A stretch of 61,241 nt of DNA, taken from JANQIO01 sp038746745. Its GTDB lineage: Bacteria; Pseudomonadota; Gammaproteobacteria; Pseudomonadales; Halieaceae. Location: NCBI GenBank assembly GCA_038746745.1, contig JBCDKJ010000018.1, forward strand, positions 1-61,241. The letters run 5' to 3'. The translations under genes were made by a program, and so were the position numbers. Shown here one piece after another: positions 1 through 8,817 of the stretch. Within the stretch, counting starts at the first letter, position 1. Each line of letters opens with the position of its first letter. Under the pieces are notes generated by a model. That model was given only the letters and a program-made list of their open reading frames with translations. It searched no databases and was not told the origin of the DNA.

Positions 1-294
1 AGGACCCACCATGGAGATGCCAAAGGGCATCAGTGCCTGAGCACCAGCCATAGCGCGTTCAGTTTCGAAGATGAACTTCTGGGTGCTGGTCCAGCCAGTG
101 CCACCGTATTCAGCGGGCCAGTTGGGCGCCGCCCAACCCTTTGCGTGCAGCTTCTTATGCCACGCCGTCATGTACTCACGGAAGGTATCCGGATTGCGGA
201 GGCCATCTCGAATCGAATCGTGCCACTCTGTTGCAAAAAATTCACGAACCTCCGCCTGAAAGGCGAGATCTTCGGCAGAAAAACTTGTGTCCAT
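1..294 (-). CDS. Acyl-CoA dehydrogenase, N-terminal part (runs off the left edge)
   Basis: The minus strand reads open from an ATG at 294 to the window edge, giving 98 residues with no stop. The start has a strong AGGAGG site a few bases upstream. The translation begins MDTSFSAEDLAFQAEVREFF and contains KGWAAPNWPAEYGGTGWT, which is the hallmark N-terminal helical domain of acyl-CoA dehydrogenases of the FadE/Acd type. Such enzymes are FAD-dependent and introduce a trans-2 double bond into acyl-CoA. The substrate cannot be judged because the catalytic and FAD-binding parts lie outside the window. A possible operator with AAACATAC/GTATGTTT arms lies 30 to 75 bases upstream. The family call is firm; the specific role is unknown. 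Confidence 0.88.
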   Translation of the reverse strand, partial: MDTSFSAEDLAFQAEVREFFATEWHDSIRDGLRNPDTFREYMTAWHKKLHAKGWAAPNWPAEYGGTGWTSTQKFIFETERAMAGAQALMPFGISMVGP

Positions 295-326
295 AAGGTC
301 CTCCTATTGGGGCGTTTGAACCTACA

Positions 327-368
327 GTATGTTTTTAACGCATTCAAGTATTGACGCCGTAAACATAC
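327..368. promoter_or_regulatory. Possible operator: GTATGTTT ... AAACATAC inverted repeat
   Basis: GTATGTTT at 327-334 and its exact complement AAACATAC at 361-368 flank 26 bases, between the acyl-CoA dehydrogenase start and the divergent methyltransferase. The spacing is long for one dimeric repressor, so two half-occupied sites or chance are possible. Fatty-acid genes are often under TetR-type regulators, but none is encoded nearby. Confidence 0.25.
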
Positions 369-503
369 GCTGAAGTTTAGCTCACTGCTCAGCGCTGTAC
401 CCATTTTGTGCAGGCTTTTACCCCTCAGCTATTCTCGGCGTAGGCCTGCTGCAGAGACAGTCCGACTATGCTCTCTATAACCGGACCAACCAGGGGAGAA
501 TTC

Positions 504-1352
504 ATGGCAGCAGCGCGACCCAGGCGCAGTGCGCGACCGGACCGCATAGAGGTGCACCTCACCGGCGTGCCCGAAACCATGCTCTGGCCGTTGTGGAATC
601 GGGCCGCGGAGGCCGACCGCAGTGCACCTCTGATCGATGATCCACTCGCGCGCGATCTGGTGCAGCGTATACGCTACGACTTTCGGCGCAAATTTGGCCG
701 CCCCAACCGGCTGTTTGCCGTCCGCGCTCGGGTGTGCGATGACTGCTTGCAGGATTACCTGAACCGGTGCGACAAGGCAGCAACGGTGATAGCACTGGGC
801 GAAGGGCTCGAGACCCAGCTATATCGGTTCAAACAGCGCTCTTTGCAGTGGTTCAGCGTGGACGTCTACGAAGCTATAGAGCTGCGACGCAAGCTGTTGG
901 CAAACGATAAACGACAGACCTTACTCGCCTGTTCGGCACTGGACACGACATGGATGGACCGCCTGCCAGACGGGGCCATGCCTTTTATCAGTGCCGCGGG
1001 GTTATTTATGTACTTTAAGGCGCGCGACGTCAGGCATCTGCTGCGTGCTATCGCGGACCGATTCCCCGGGGCAGAGTTGTTCTTCGACACCATTCCTCCG
1101 CTGGTGTCTCGATCTTCCACCCTGGGCTTGCCTGTTACACGCCACTACCGCGCGCCGCGAATGCCCTGGGGCATCCGGATCGATGATATCGCGAAGTTTG
1201 CTCGGGATGCCGGCGGCTGGGAGGCGCAGCAGGTTCTCCATTACGGCCAGGCCTACCCGGAAATGACACCGGCATACAGCCTGATGGCCAGCGTTACGCC
1301 GCTGCGACGGACGTTATCCGGGGCGCTGGTATTGCTGAAGGCGCCGCACTGA
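504..1352 (+). CDS. Class I SAM-dependent methyltransferase, leucine carboxyl methyltransferase (LCM/COG3315) family
   Basis: This 282-residue protein resembles COG3315 O-methyltransferases, which use S-adenosylmethionine and have been linked to polyketide or other small-molecule methylation. Visible hallmarks are an N-terminal PLIDDPLARDL segment, the glycine-rich SAM loop ATVIALGEGLETQLYR, the acidic WFSVDVYEAIELRR strand, and PFISAAGLFMYF. The ATG at 504 was chosen because GGGGAG precedes it by about eight bases; an in-frame ATG at 468 has no comparable site. It stands alone, divergent from the acyl-CoA dehydrogenase, so context does not suggest a substrate. Family assignment is fairly sure; function is open. 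Confidence 0.8.
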   Translation: MAAARPRRSARPDRIEVHLTGVPETMLWPLWNRAAEADRSAPLIDDPLARDLVQRIRYDFRRKFGRPNRLFAVRARVCDDCLQDYLNRCDKAATVIALGEGLETQLYRFKQRSLQWFSVDVYEAIELRRKLLANDKRQTLLACSALDTTWMDRLPDGAMPFISAAGLFMYFKARDVRHLLRAIADRFPGAELFFDTIPPLVSRSSTLGLPVTRHYRAPRMPWGIRIDDIAKFARDAGGWEAQQVLHYGQAYPEMTPAYSLMASVTPLRRTLSGALVLLKAPH

Positions 1353-1491
1353 CAAATCCTCTCCCCGCAGCGACACAGCATCGCTACACGTCACGTAAAT
1401 AGCGTAAGCAAATGTCATCGAAAAATCGCATTGCTTTGTGCAGGCTTGCACAATTGGACTATTCTGAAATCGGGCCTTCAAAAGAACCGTT

Positions 1492-1977
1492 ATGTACACC
1501 ACCAGGCGTTCAACCCCGGCAGATATCCCGCTCATCCTCCATTTTGTGCGGGAGCTCGCCCGTTATGAAAGCGTCGAAAACCATGTGATGGCAACCGAGC
1601 AGGATCTTGAGGAAGCACTGTTCGGCGACAACGCCATCGCCGGTGCACTGCTATGTGAGCTGGAGGGGCAAGCGGTGGGCTTTGGTCTCTACGTTTATAA
1701 CTTCAGTACCTGGACGGGAAAGCGTGGCATCTTTCTGGAAAGTCTCTACGTTGATGCCGAGCAGCGAGGCAAAGGCGCTGGCAAAGCGATTCTGCAGCAG
1801 ATAGCGGAGTTGGCCATCGCCCAGGATTGCGCCCGCCTCGAGTGGAGCGTGCTGGACTGGAACGAATCCTCGATCAAGTTCCTGGAGTCAATGGGCGCCA
1901 GGGCGCTGCCCGATCTGGTGGGTTATCGAATCACCGGTGACGCCATCCGTGCTCTGGCGGAAAGCAAGGCGTCATGA
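1492..1977 (+). CDS. GNAT-family N-acetyltransferase (diamine acetyltransferase-like)
   Basis: This 161-residue single-domain GNAT protein would transfer an acetyl group from acetyl-CoA to an amine. The core shows TRRSTPADIPLILHFVRELA at the N terminus, LESLYVDAEQRGKGAGKAIL as the acetyl-CoA pyrophosphate loop (Q/RxxGxG/A), and a C-terminal LEWSVLDWNESSIKFLESMGA strand-helix typical of spermidine/spermine acetyltransferase-like members. Length is normal for the family. Its stop overlaps the start of the next GNAT gene in an ATGA, so the two are translationally coupled. The polyamine substrate is an inference from similarity only. Confidence 0.85.
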   Translation: MYTTRRSTPADIPLILHFVRELARYESVENHVMATEQDLEEALFGDNAIAGALLCELEGQAVGFGLYVYNFSTWTGKRGIFLESLYVDAEQRGKGAGKAILQQIAELAIAQDCARLEWSVLDWNESSIKFLESMGARALPDLVGYRITGDAIRALAESKAS

Positions 1978-2504
1978 TGCTCGCGACGCTGGACATCCGG
2001 CGCGCCGTACCTACCGATGCTGCACGGCTCGCAGAACTGGCCAGGCGCAGCTTTGTGGCGGTGTTTGAAGATGAGCAACAGGCTGAAAATGCTGCTCTAG
2101 CTGCCGCTGAAATTTTTAGCGACGCGCAGATTCGCGCAGAGCTTGCAGATTCAACCAGCACGTTCATCTGGGCCGAGCAGGCAGGCATCCCGGCAGGGTA
2201 TGCCAAACTGCGCCGGGATACGGATGTGGACTGCATCAGCTCACCGCGCCCGGTGCAGCTTGAGCGAATGTACGCGGAAACCGATCAGATCGGGCTCGGT
2301 ATCGGCAAACTGCTACTCCACACAGCCATCAAGATTGTGCAATCAGAGGGGTACCAGACCCTGTGGGGCAGCGTTTGGGAGCACAATGACCGCGCCATAG
2401 AGTTTTATCGTCGGCAGGGCTTTGTCGAAGTCGGCAGCAACGAGTTTATGCTGGGCCGCGAGCGCCAAACAGACGTCATTATGCAGCTGGATCTGCGCCG
2501 CTAG
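1974..2504 (+). CDS. GNAT-family N-acetyltransferase
   Basis: This second acetyltransferase (176 residues) starts inside the stop of the preceding GNAT gene. The acetyl-CoA binding segment reads LERMYAETDQIGLGIGKLLL, followed by TLWGSVWEHNDRAIEFYRRQGF, the usual beta5-alpha4 region of the fold. The N-terminal part contains a longer insert, ARRSFVAVFEDEQQAENAALA, as in RimI-like and PaiA-like enzymes. Two tandem coupled GNATs of different subtype suggest they act together or are expressed for a common condition, but the substrates cannot be read from the sequence. Confidence 0.83.
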   Translation: MMLATLDIRRAVPTDAARLAELARRSFVAVFEDEQQAENAALAAAEIFSDAQIRAELADSTSTFIWAEQAGIPAGYAKLRRDTDVDCISSPRPVQLERMYAETDQIGLGIGKLLLHTAIKIVQSEGYQTLWGSVWEHNDRAIEFYRRQGFVEVGSNEFMLGRERQTDVIMQLDLRR

Positions 2505-2559
2505 GGGCACTTTATTCGGCATGCTAACCTTTGGGCGGTGTTTACGCAGGCGCCCTGCC

Positions 2560-3615
2560 ATGTCTCTACAGAATGCTTCAGCCTCTTGCCATCCCTCCGC
2601 TGACGCGACACCGTCCGAACCCACAACATCATCGGCCGCTGAGAGCTGGCAGACAGCACTGGCAGATCTGGTTACTGACCCGGCAGAACTTATCGCATTG
2701 CTCGGGCTCAACCCTGCACAGAAGACAGTAGGCCTGGCCGCTCAGCAGGCCTTCCCGCTGCGGGTCCCGAGAGCCTTCGTGGAACGCATGCAGCCAGGCA
2801 ACTGGAACGACCCTTTGTTGCGACAAGTCTGGCCCGCGCAGGAAGAAACAGAGCAGCATCCAGATCTAATCGCTGATCCGCTGCAGGAGCAGTCATTCAA
2901 TGCAGCGCCGGGCCTGCTGCAGAAGTATGCCGGCCGCGTGCTGCTGATGGCAGCACCACATTGCGCGATCCACTGTCGCTACTGCTTTCGCCGTCACTTT
3001 GACTACGACAGCAACAGTCCTGGCCGGGCCGAATGGCAACCGGCGCTCGACCATATTTGCGGGGATACGAGTATCCACGAAGTCATCCTGAGTGGAGGCG
3101 ACCCGCTCGCGAACAGTGACCGACAGCTCCGCTGGCTGCTGCAACAGCTTGAGCGTATTGCCCACCTGTCCACCCTGCGCATCCATACGCGTTTGCCCGT
3201 GGTGATCCCTGAGCGCGTAACACCCAGCCTATGCAATCTTCTGCAGGCTTCGCGCTTCAACATAGTGATGGTAATTCACAGCAATCACGCACAGGAACTT
3301 GATATGTCCTGCGCCACCGCCTTACAAACCCTGCGGCAGGCTGGCGCGACAGTACTGAATCAGTCCGTGATACTGCGAGGCGTCAATGATGAAGTTGCCA
3401 CTCTGATCTCACTCAGCGAACGCCTGTTTGAGGCTGGCGTCCTGCCCTATTACCTGCATCTACCCGATGCTGTAGATGGCACGGCGCATTTTCAGGTGAG
3501 TGATCAGCGTGCCATGCAGTTGGTGCAGGGCATGCGCGGATGTTTGCCGGGTTATCTGGTGCCGCGCCTGGTGCGGGAGATTCCCGGGCGGGATGCCAAG
3601 ACCATTCTCGCTTGA
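2560..3615 (+). CDS. epmB: EF-P beta-lysylation protein EpmB (lysine 2,3-aminomutase family)
   Basis: EpmB is a radical-SAM, PLP-dependent aminomutase that converts L-lysine to (R)-beta-lysine, which EpmA attaches to elongation factor P. The radical SAM cluster motif is clear as C135-A-I-H-C139-R-Y-C142, followed by ILSGGDPLANSD, IHTRLPVVIPER and VLNQSVILRGVND. The C terminus ends REIPGRDAKTILA, carrying the lysine where the family binds PLP. I chose the ATG at 2560 (351 residues, close to the usual length of about 340); an ATG at 2521 and one inside the GNAT gene would give longer products. No efp or epmA lies nearby. Confidence 0.9.
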   Translation: MSLQNASASCHPSADATPSEPTTSSAAESWQTALADLVTDPAELIALLGLNPAQKTVGLAAQQAFPLRVPRAFVERMQPGNWNDPLLRQVWPAQEETEQHPDLIADPLQEQSFNAAPGLLQKYAGRVLLMAAPHCAIHCRYCFRRHFDYDSNSPGRAEWQPALDHICGDTSIHEVILSGGDPLANSDRQLRWLLQQLERIAHLSTLRIHTRLPVVIPERVTPSLCNLLQASRFNIVMVIHSNHAQELDMSCATALQTLRQAGATVLNQSVILRGVNDEVATLISLSERLFEAGVLPYYLHLPDAVDGTAHFQVSDQRAMQLVQGMRGCLPGYLVPRLVREIPGRDAKTILA

Positions 3616-3618
3616 ACC

Positions 3619-4953
3619 CTAGTCCGGCATGAGTGCAGTCTCACCCAAGCAAGCCAGCACTTCTATGGCGCTACCGCACAAACGTGCCAGCTGGTCGTTA
3701 AGCATAACGTAAGGCGGCATGGTATAGACCAGCTTGCCGAACGGTCGCAGCCAGATACCCGCCTCTACCAGGGCAGGCTGCAGGACCGCCATATGCGTAG
3801 GTCGCTGCATTTCGATCACACCAATAGCCCCCAGAACGCGCACGTCAGCCACGGTGGGTAGGTCTCGTGCCGGAGCCAGCCCACGCTGCAGGGCCGCTTC
3901 GATGCGCTGAATATTGGCTGGCCAGTCCTCCGCCAGCAGAATATCGAGGCTCGCGTTGGCAGCGGCGCATCCCAAAGGATTCCCCATAAACGTAGGACCG
4001 TGCATTAATACCCCAGCCTCGCCGTCGCAGATGCCGCGGGCAACAACTTCGTTGCATAGCGTTGCGGCCATGGTCATATAGCCGCCGGTCAGCGCCTTGC
4101 CGAGACAAAGAATGTCCGGGCTGATGCTGGCGTGTTCACAGGCAAACAGGCGCCCGGTGCGCCCGAACCCGGTGGCTATCTCGTCGGCAATCAGCAACAC
4201 CTCAAATTCATCACAGAGGTCACGCAGCACCCGCAGATACTCAGGTGCGTAAAACCACATGCCGCCTGCGCCCTGTACTACAGGCTCAAGAATAAACGCC
4301 GCCAGCGATGTGTGGTGTTGCTCAAACAACGCGCGCAGCGCGCTGATCTCCTCCTCGGGGACCTCTTCGCCGTAGCGCGCACTGGGTCGCGGCGCAAAGT
4401 GCTGCTGGGCCATGGCGCCGCTGAACAGATGGTGCATGCCATTCACGGGGTCACACACCGACATCGCCATAAAAGTGTCGCCGTGGTAACCGCCTGCCAG
4501 ACTCAGCAGGCGAGACTTCTCTCCCTGGCCCTGCGACTGCCAGTACTGCAGCGCCATTTTCACTGCCACTTCGACGGCCACCGAGCCGCTGTCACTGAGA
4601 AACACGCGGGTGAGCCCCGCCGGACTCAGCTCCACCAGGCGCTGACACAGCCGCACCGCGCCTGGATGGGTTAGCCCCCCAAACATCACATGGGACATGG
4701 TGTCGATTTGCGCCTTCAGAGCTGCGTCCATCTGCGGATGCCGGTAGCCGTGAATGGCTGACCACCAGGAAGACATACCGTCGAGCAGACGACGACCATC
4801 GGCCAACTCAAGTTCGACGCCGCTGGCACCAATCACTGGGAACAGTGGATAGGCTGGCTCTACTCCGGAATACGGGTGCCAAACATGCGCCGCATCCAGG
4901 TCGAGGAGGCGTTCGGCGCTTAGCGCGAGTGTGGGTTCAGCGGGCTGGTTCAC
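3619..4953 (-). CDS. bioA: Adenosylmethionine-8-amino-7-oxononanoate aminotransferase BioA
   Basis: BioA is a PLP-dependent class III aminotransferase that makes 7,8-diaminopelargonate from KAPA using SAM as amino donor. The 444 residues show the expected blocks: HVWHPYSG near residue 25, SSWWSAIHGYRHP (61-73), FLSDSGSVAVEVA, GGYHGDT (154-160), LIADEIATGFGRTG with Asp257 for the pyridine ring, and the Schiff-base lysine K286 in CLGKALTGG. It is transcribed away from bioB. A BirA-type operator begins only eight bases upstream of its start codon, so a bound repressor would also block this arm. It converges on epmB with only three bases between stops. Confidence 0.97.
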   Translation of the reverse strand: MNQPAEPTLALSAERLLDLDAAHVWHPYSGVEPAYPLFPVIGASGVELELADGRRLLDGMSSWWSAIHGYRHPQMDAALKAQIDTMSHVMFGGLTHPGAVRLCQRLVELSPAGLTRVFLSDSGSVAVEVAVKMALQYWQSQGQGEKSRLLSLAGGYHGDTFMAMSVCDPVNGMHHLFSGAMAQQHFAPRPSARYGEEVPEEEISALRALFEQHHTSLAAFILEPVVQGAGGMWFYAPEYLRVLRDLCDEFEVLLIADEIATGFGRTGRLFACEHASISPDILCLGKALTGGYMTMAATLCNEVVARGICDGEAGVLMHGPTFMGNPLGCAAANASLDILLAEDWPANIQRIEAALQRGLAPARDLPTVADVRVLGAIGVIEMQRPTHMAVLQPALVEAGIWLRPFGKLVYTMPPYVMLNDQLARLCGSAIEVLACLGETALMPD

Positions 4954-4960
4954 AGGTACT

Positions 4961-4993
4961 AAGTCAACTTGTCGGGCGATTTCAGGTTGACAA
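4961..4993. promoter_or_regulatory. BirA operator (biotin box) between bioA and bioB
   Basis: AAGTCAACT at 4961-4969 and GGTTGACAA at 4985-4993 are separated by 15 bases. This fits the known gammaproteobacterial BirA operator design TTGT(A/C)AACC-N14-16-GGTT(T/G)ACAA: the right half is a full match and the left half matches at six of nine positions. It lies between divergent bioA and bioB, and a birA gene with a DNA-binding domain closes the same operon, which makes biotin-dependent repression of both arms very likely. Confidence 0.8.
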
Positions 4994-5014
4994 AGTACGC
5001 ACGAGAACTAGCAT
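4987..5014 (+). promoter_or_regulatory. Probable sigma-70 promoter of the bioB operon
   Basis: TTGACA (4987-4992), sixteen bases, then TAGCAT (5009-5014) reads as a -35/-10 pair upstream of bioB. The -35 hexamer is embedded in the right half of the BirA operator, so operator occupancy would exclude RNA polymerase. Start of transcription would be near 5021, leaving a leader of about 25 bases before the ATG at 5048. Confidence 0.55.
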
Positions 5015-5047
5015 CGTCAATTCCACTGTTTCCCTCGGGATTGAAAC

Positions 5048-6058
5048 ATGCAGCAAGCCTATCCGACCCGCCACGACTGGAGCCGCCAGGAAGTCGCTGA
5101 ACTGATGGCGATGCCCTTCAACGATCTCATCTTCGAAGCGCAGCAAGTGCACCGCGCCCATTTTGATCCCAATGAGGTGCAGGTCAGCACGCTGCTGTCG
5201 ATCAAAACCGGCAAGTGTCCTGAGGATTGTGCCTACTGCCCGCAAAGCACGCGTTTTGATACCGGTCTAACCCCCGAAGCGCTGATGGAGATACAGCAGG
5301 TGGTAGATGCGGCGAAGGCAGCCAAAGACGCTGGCTCCAGCCGTTTCTGCATGGGCGCAGCCTGGCGCTCCCCGAAAGATCGCGACCTGCCCGTGCTCAC
5401 TGAAATGATTACTCAGGTCAAAGGTCTGGGCCTGGAAACCTGTATGACACTGGGCATGCTCACCGACCATCAGGCCACCACACTGGCTGAAGCGGGTCTC
5501 GATTACTACAACCACAATCTGGATACCTCGCCGGAGTACTATGGCGACATCATTACCACGCGCACCTACCAGGATAGGCTGGATACACTGGCGCGCGTGC
5601 GGGACGCCGGTATGAAGGTCTGTGCAGGAGGTATCCTGGGCATGGGCGAGCGTCCGGACGATCGCATCGGGCTGCTGGTAGAGCTGGCGAATCTGCCCAC
5701 CCACCCGGAAAGCGTTCCCATCAATATGTTGGTACGCGTCGCTGGCACGCCTTTGCAGGACGAAGAAGACATGGACCCAATCGACTTCATCCGCGCCATC
5801 GCGGTGGCGCGCATCATGATGCCAAGGTCTATGGTTCGCCTGTCTGCCGGTCGCGAAACCATGACCGAGGAAATGCAGGCGCTGGCCTTTCTGGCGGGTG
5901 CCAATTCTATTTTCTACGGCGAAAAGCTGCTCACTACGCCCAACCCCAGCGAAAACCGGGACATAGAGCTGTTTGGCAAGCTCGGCGTCAGGCCAATGGA
6001 TATCTCCACCGCCGCGCCGGAAGAAGACCGCAGCGCGTTTTACAACGCCGCATCCTGA
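5048..6058 (+). CDS. bioB: Biotin synthase BioB
   Basis: BioB is the radical-SAM enzyme that inserts sulfur into dethiobiotin to form biotin. The 336 residues carry the 4Fe-4S/SAM motif C57-P-E-D-C61-A-Y-C64, followed by GAAWRSPKDRDLP, the YNHNLDTSPEYY segment with conserved Asn/Asp, CAGGILGMGE, and RLSAGRETMTEEMQALAFLAGANSIFYGEKLLT near the C terminus. Length is typical. It is the first gene of the bioB-bioF-bioHC-bioD-birA operon and is preceded by the operator and promoter shared with divergent bioA. No anomalies seen. Confidence 0.98.
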   Translation: MQQAYPTRHDWSRQEVAELMAMPFNDLIFEAQQVHRAHFDPNEVQVSTLLSIKTGKCPEDCAYCPQSTRFDTGLTPEALMEIQQVVDAAKAAKDAGSSRFCMGAAWRSPKDRDLPVLTEMITQVKGLGLETCMTLGMLTDHQATTLAEAGLDYYNHNLDTSPEYYGDIITTRTYQDRLDTLARVRDAGMKVCAGGILGMGERPDDRIGLLVELANLPTHPESVPINMLVRVAGTPLQDEEDMDPIDFIRAIAVARIMMPRSMVRLSAGRETMTEEMQALAFLAGANSIFYGEKLLTTPNPSENRDIELFGKLGVRPMDISTAAPEEDRSAFYNAAS

Positions 6059-6072
6059 GGGCGGCCTAGCGC

Positions 6073-7248
6073 GTGAAACACTGGGGCCTCGAAGCTGCCC
6101 TGCAGACGCGCCGGGAGCAGGATCTCTACCGCCAGCGCCTTACGGTCAACAGCCCCCAGGGGGCGGTACTGCAGCTTGACGGCCAGCAGGTGCTGGCATT
6201 CTGCAGCAATGACTACCTGGGACTGGCTAATCATCCCGCGGTAATAGACGCCTTTACGGAAGGTGCCCGCCGCTACGGTGCCGGGGCAGGCGCCTCGCAT
6301 CTGGTGAGCGGTCACCAAAGCCCCCATCAAGACCTGGAAGTCGCACTTGCAGCCTTCACCGGGCGCGAGAGCGCTCTGCTGTTCTCCAGTGGGTTTATGG
6401 CCAACCTGGGCACCATCGACGCTTTAACCGGAGACGGTGACAGGGTTTTCCAGGATCGGCTCAACCACGCTTCTTTGCTGGATGGCGCCCGCTTGTCTGG
6501 CGCGCGCTATCGGCGCTACCAACATAATGCGCCTGACGCTCTGGGCAAGCTTTTAAAGAAACCATCAGAAGGTCGGACGCTGGTAGTAACCGATGGGGTG
6601 TTCAGCATGGACGGAGACATCGCGCCTCTGCCAGAGCTGGCAGCCCTGTGCAGAGAGCACAACGCGCTGCTCATGGTGGACGATGCTCATGGACTGGGTG
6701 TCCTGGGAGAGAACGGCGGCGGTTGCCTGGAACACTTCGGTTTGAGCACCGCTGACGTGCCGCTGCTGATGGGCACACTGGGGAAGTCTTTGGGAGTGAT
6801 GGGTGCCTTTGTCGCAGGCCCGGCAGCGATCATCGACACGCTGATTCAGTCTGCGCGCAGCTATATCTACACCACAGCGCTGCCTCCGGCCGCCGCCTGC
6901 GCCGTTACTACCAGCTTGACGCTGGCCGGAGCGGGCAGCGAGTTGCGCGAAAAACTACACAGCAATATTCGCCAGTTTCGCGAGGGCGCTGTCGCGCGTA
7001 ATCTGACACTGCTTGACTCACAAACCGCAATTCAGCCGCTGGTATTGGGCAGTGCTGAGCGGGCGCTGAGCTGGTCTGAGGCGCTTCGCGCAAAGGGCAT
7101 ACTCGTGCCCGCGATTCGCCCTCCCACGGTGCCGGAAGGCAGCTCGCGACTTAGAATCGCCCTCAGCGCTGCCCACAGCGCCGCCCAGATCGAACAACTG
7201 CTGGATGCGCTGGCCCAGGTGCAGAGCGGACATGCAGACCGCGATTAA
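6073..7248 (+). CDS. bioF: 8-amino-7-oxononanoate synthase BioF
   Basis: BioF condenses pimeloyl-ACP with L-alanine to give KAPA, a PLP-dependent alpha-oxoamine synthase reaction. The 391-residue product shows FCSNDYLGLANHP, GAGASHLVSGH, VTDGVFSMDGDIAPLPEL, MVDDAHGLGVLGENGGG and the PLP lysine in LMGTLGKSLGVMGAF. The start is GTG at 6073, fourteen bases after the bioB stop. Its 3' end overlaps the start of bioHC by 17 bases, indicating coupling. The enzyme is soluble and cytoplasmic. Confidence 0.97.
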   Translation: MKHWGLEAALQTRREQDLYRQRLTVNSPQGAVLQLDGQQVLAFCSNDYLGLANHPAVIDAFTEGARRYGAGAGASHLVSGHQSPHQDLEVALAAFTGRESALLFSSGFMANLGTIDALTGDGDRVFQDRLNHASLLDGARLSGARYRRYQHNAPDALGKLLKKPSEGRTLVVTDGVFSMDGDIAPLPELAALCREHNALLMVDDAHGLGVLGENGGGCLEHFGLSTADVPLLMGTLGKSLGVMGAFVAGPAAIIDTLIQSARSYIYTTALPPAAACAVTTSLTLAGAGSELREKLHSNIRQFREGAVARNLTLLDSQTAIQPLVLGSAERALSWSEALRAKGILVPAIRPPTVPEGSSRLRIALSAAHSAAQIEQLLDALAQVQSGHADRD

Positions 7249-8785
7249 AGCGCAGCCCGTGAGCGACGCACAGTCACCTATGGACCTGGTACTCATCCAT
7301 GGCTGGGGCAGCAATGAGAACATATGGGCGCCATTGATCACTGCACTAGGCTCGGCGTTTCAAATACACACGCTGGAGCTGCCTGGGCATGGGAACAATG
7401 CCGAAACCTGGCCCTCGCGCACCGAGCGCCTGCTGGAAGCGTGGTCACAGAGCTTACCGCCACAAGCGGCCTATATGGGATGGTCGCTGGGGGGCAGCCT
7501 GGCTCTGTGCTTTGCTCAGCGCTATCCGGAACGGGTCAGTGCGTTGATAACGCTGGCCAGCACGCCCTGCTTTGTGGCCCGGCCAGACTGGACGCTGGGT
7601 ATGTCGGAACGTGAGTTCACCGAGTTTCAAGCTCGATTGGCGTTGGATACCTCAAGCTGCCTGCAGTACTTCAGCGGGTTGCAGGCCATGGGTGATACCC
7701 AGTTGAAAGAAGTGCGTCGCACACTCACCCAATGTGCAGAGTCCGCTCCCGCCGACGCCAGTGGCCTTGCCAGTGGTCTGGAAACACTGGCGCAGCTTGA
7801 TCTGCGTGACAGTCTGGAAGAGTTAAACACGCCCCATCTGGCGCTGTTTGGCGCAGAGGACAAACTGGTGCCCGCGGGTGTTGCCCACGCGCTACCAGCG
7901 CGGAGCAGCCACTGGACACTAGCAGGCTGCGGCCACGCGCCCCACCTGAGCAGGCCTAAGGCGGTCGCGGCGCGGGTCACGGACTTCTTAATACAACAGA
8001 ATAAAGGCTGCAGCCGCTCGCGTAATAAGCAACAGGTGGCCGCCTCATTTGGGCGTGCCGACGAATACGATCGGGCTGCAGAGCTGCAACAGGCGACAGG
8101 TCATACCCTGCTGAATTCTCTGCCAGAGCACCAGACGGACCGCTTGCTGGACCTGGGCTGCGGTACCGGCTTTTTCACGCAGGCCCTGGCTGAACGCGCT
8201 GACACGGTGCTGGGTGTCGATATCTCAGAGGGGATGCTGAAACGAGCGCAGCAGACGGGAGCAGTCGCCCATTGGTTGTGTGGCGATGCTGAAGCGCTGC
8301 CGATTGCCGACAGCAGCATTGATCAGATCTTCTCCAGCCTTGCGATTCAGTGGTGTGAGAATCTGGCGCAGTTGAGCACGGAACTGGCGAGGGTATTGCG
8401 ACCCGGCGGCGAAGCGGCACTAGCAACTCTGGGCCCGGATACTTTATGGGAGCTGCGCGCGGCCTGGCGTGCCGTCGATAGTAAGGTCCACGTCAACCGG
8501 TTTGCGTCGCCGAGCCAACTGTGTACGGCGTTTGCCGAGGCGGGGCTGCAGGTCATCTGTGCCACACATGAGCTCCAGACGCGACGCGCGAGCACGGTTA
8601 TCGCGCTGGCCCGTGAATTGCGCGCCATTGGCGCCCACAATCTCAACCCCGGTCGGCAGACGGGACTGACCGGGAAAGCCCGCTGGCAACAACTGGACGC
8701 TGCCTATCGCACGCTCTGTGATGGTAAATCCGACTTGCCTGTGACCTGGGCCATCGACATCTATCGCCTGCGGAAACCGCACTAG
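7232..8785 (+). CDS. bioHC: Bifunctional BioH-BioC fusion: pimeloyl-ACP methyl ester esterase plus malonyl-ACP O-methyltransferase
   Basis: One 517-residue reading frame joins two enzymes that act at opposite ends of pimeloyl-ACP synthesis. Residues 16-255 are an alpha/beta hydrolase of the BioH type with LVLIHGWGSN, nucleophile Ser85 in GWSLGG, Asp210 and His235 (GCGHAPHLSRP); these line up with the E. coli BioH triad. Residues about 265-517 are a BioC methyltransferase with LLDLGCGTGFFTQAL (309-313 core) and VLGVDISEGMLKRA. BioC caps malonyl-ACP as a methyl ester for the fatty-acid elongation cycle; BioH removes the cap. I chose the ATG at 7232 rather than upstream codons inside bioF. Similar fusions are known in related marine bacteria under the name BioHC. 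Confidence 0.94.
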   Translation: MQTAIKAQPVSDAQSPMDLVLIHGWGSNENIWAPLITALGSAFQIHTLELPGHGNNAETWPSRTERLLEAWSQSLPPQAAYMGWSLGGSLALCFAQRYPERVSALITLASTPCFVARPDWTLGMSEREFTEFQARLALDTSSCLQYFSGLQAMGDTQLKEVRRTLTQCAESAPADASGLASGLETLAQLDLRDSLEELNTPHLALFGAEDKLVPAGVAHALPARSSHWTLAGCGHAPHLSRPKAVAARVTDFLIQQNKGCSRSRNKQQVAASFGRADEYDRAAELQQATGHTLLNSLPEHQTDRLLDLGCGTGFFTQALAERADTVLGVDISEGMLKRAQQTGAVAHWLCGDAEALPIADSSIDQIFSSLAIQWCENLAQLSTELARVLRPGGEAALATLGPDTLWELRAAWRAVDSKVHVNRFASPSQLCTAFAEAGLQVICATHELQTRRASTVIALARELRAIGAHNLNPGRQTGLTGKARWQQLDAAYRTLCDGKSDLPVTWAIDIYRLRKPH

Positions 8786-8817
8786 CCGCGCGGTGGGAAC
8801 TGGAAACGGAGTACGAC

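Noticed and set aside
4132..4674. A 180-codon plus-strand ORF
   Set aside because: It is antisense to bioA, His/Gln-rich from reverse reading, with no family features.
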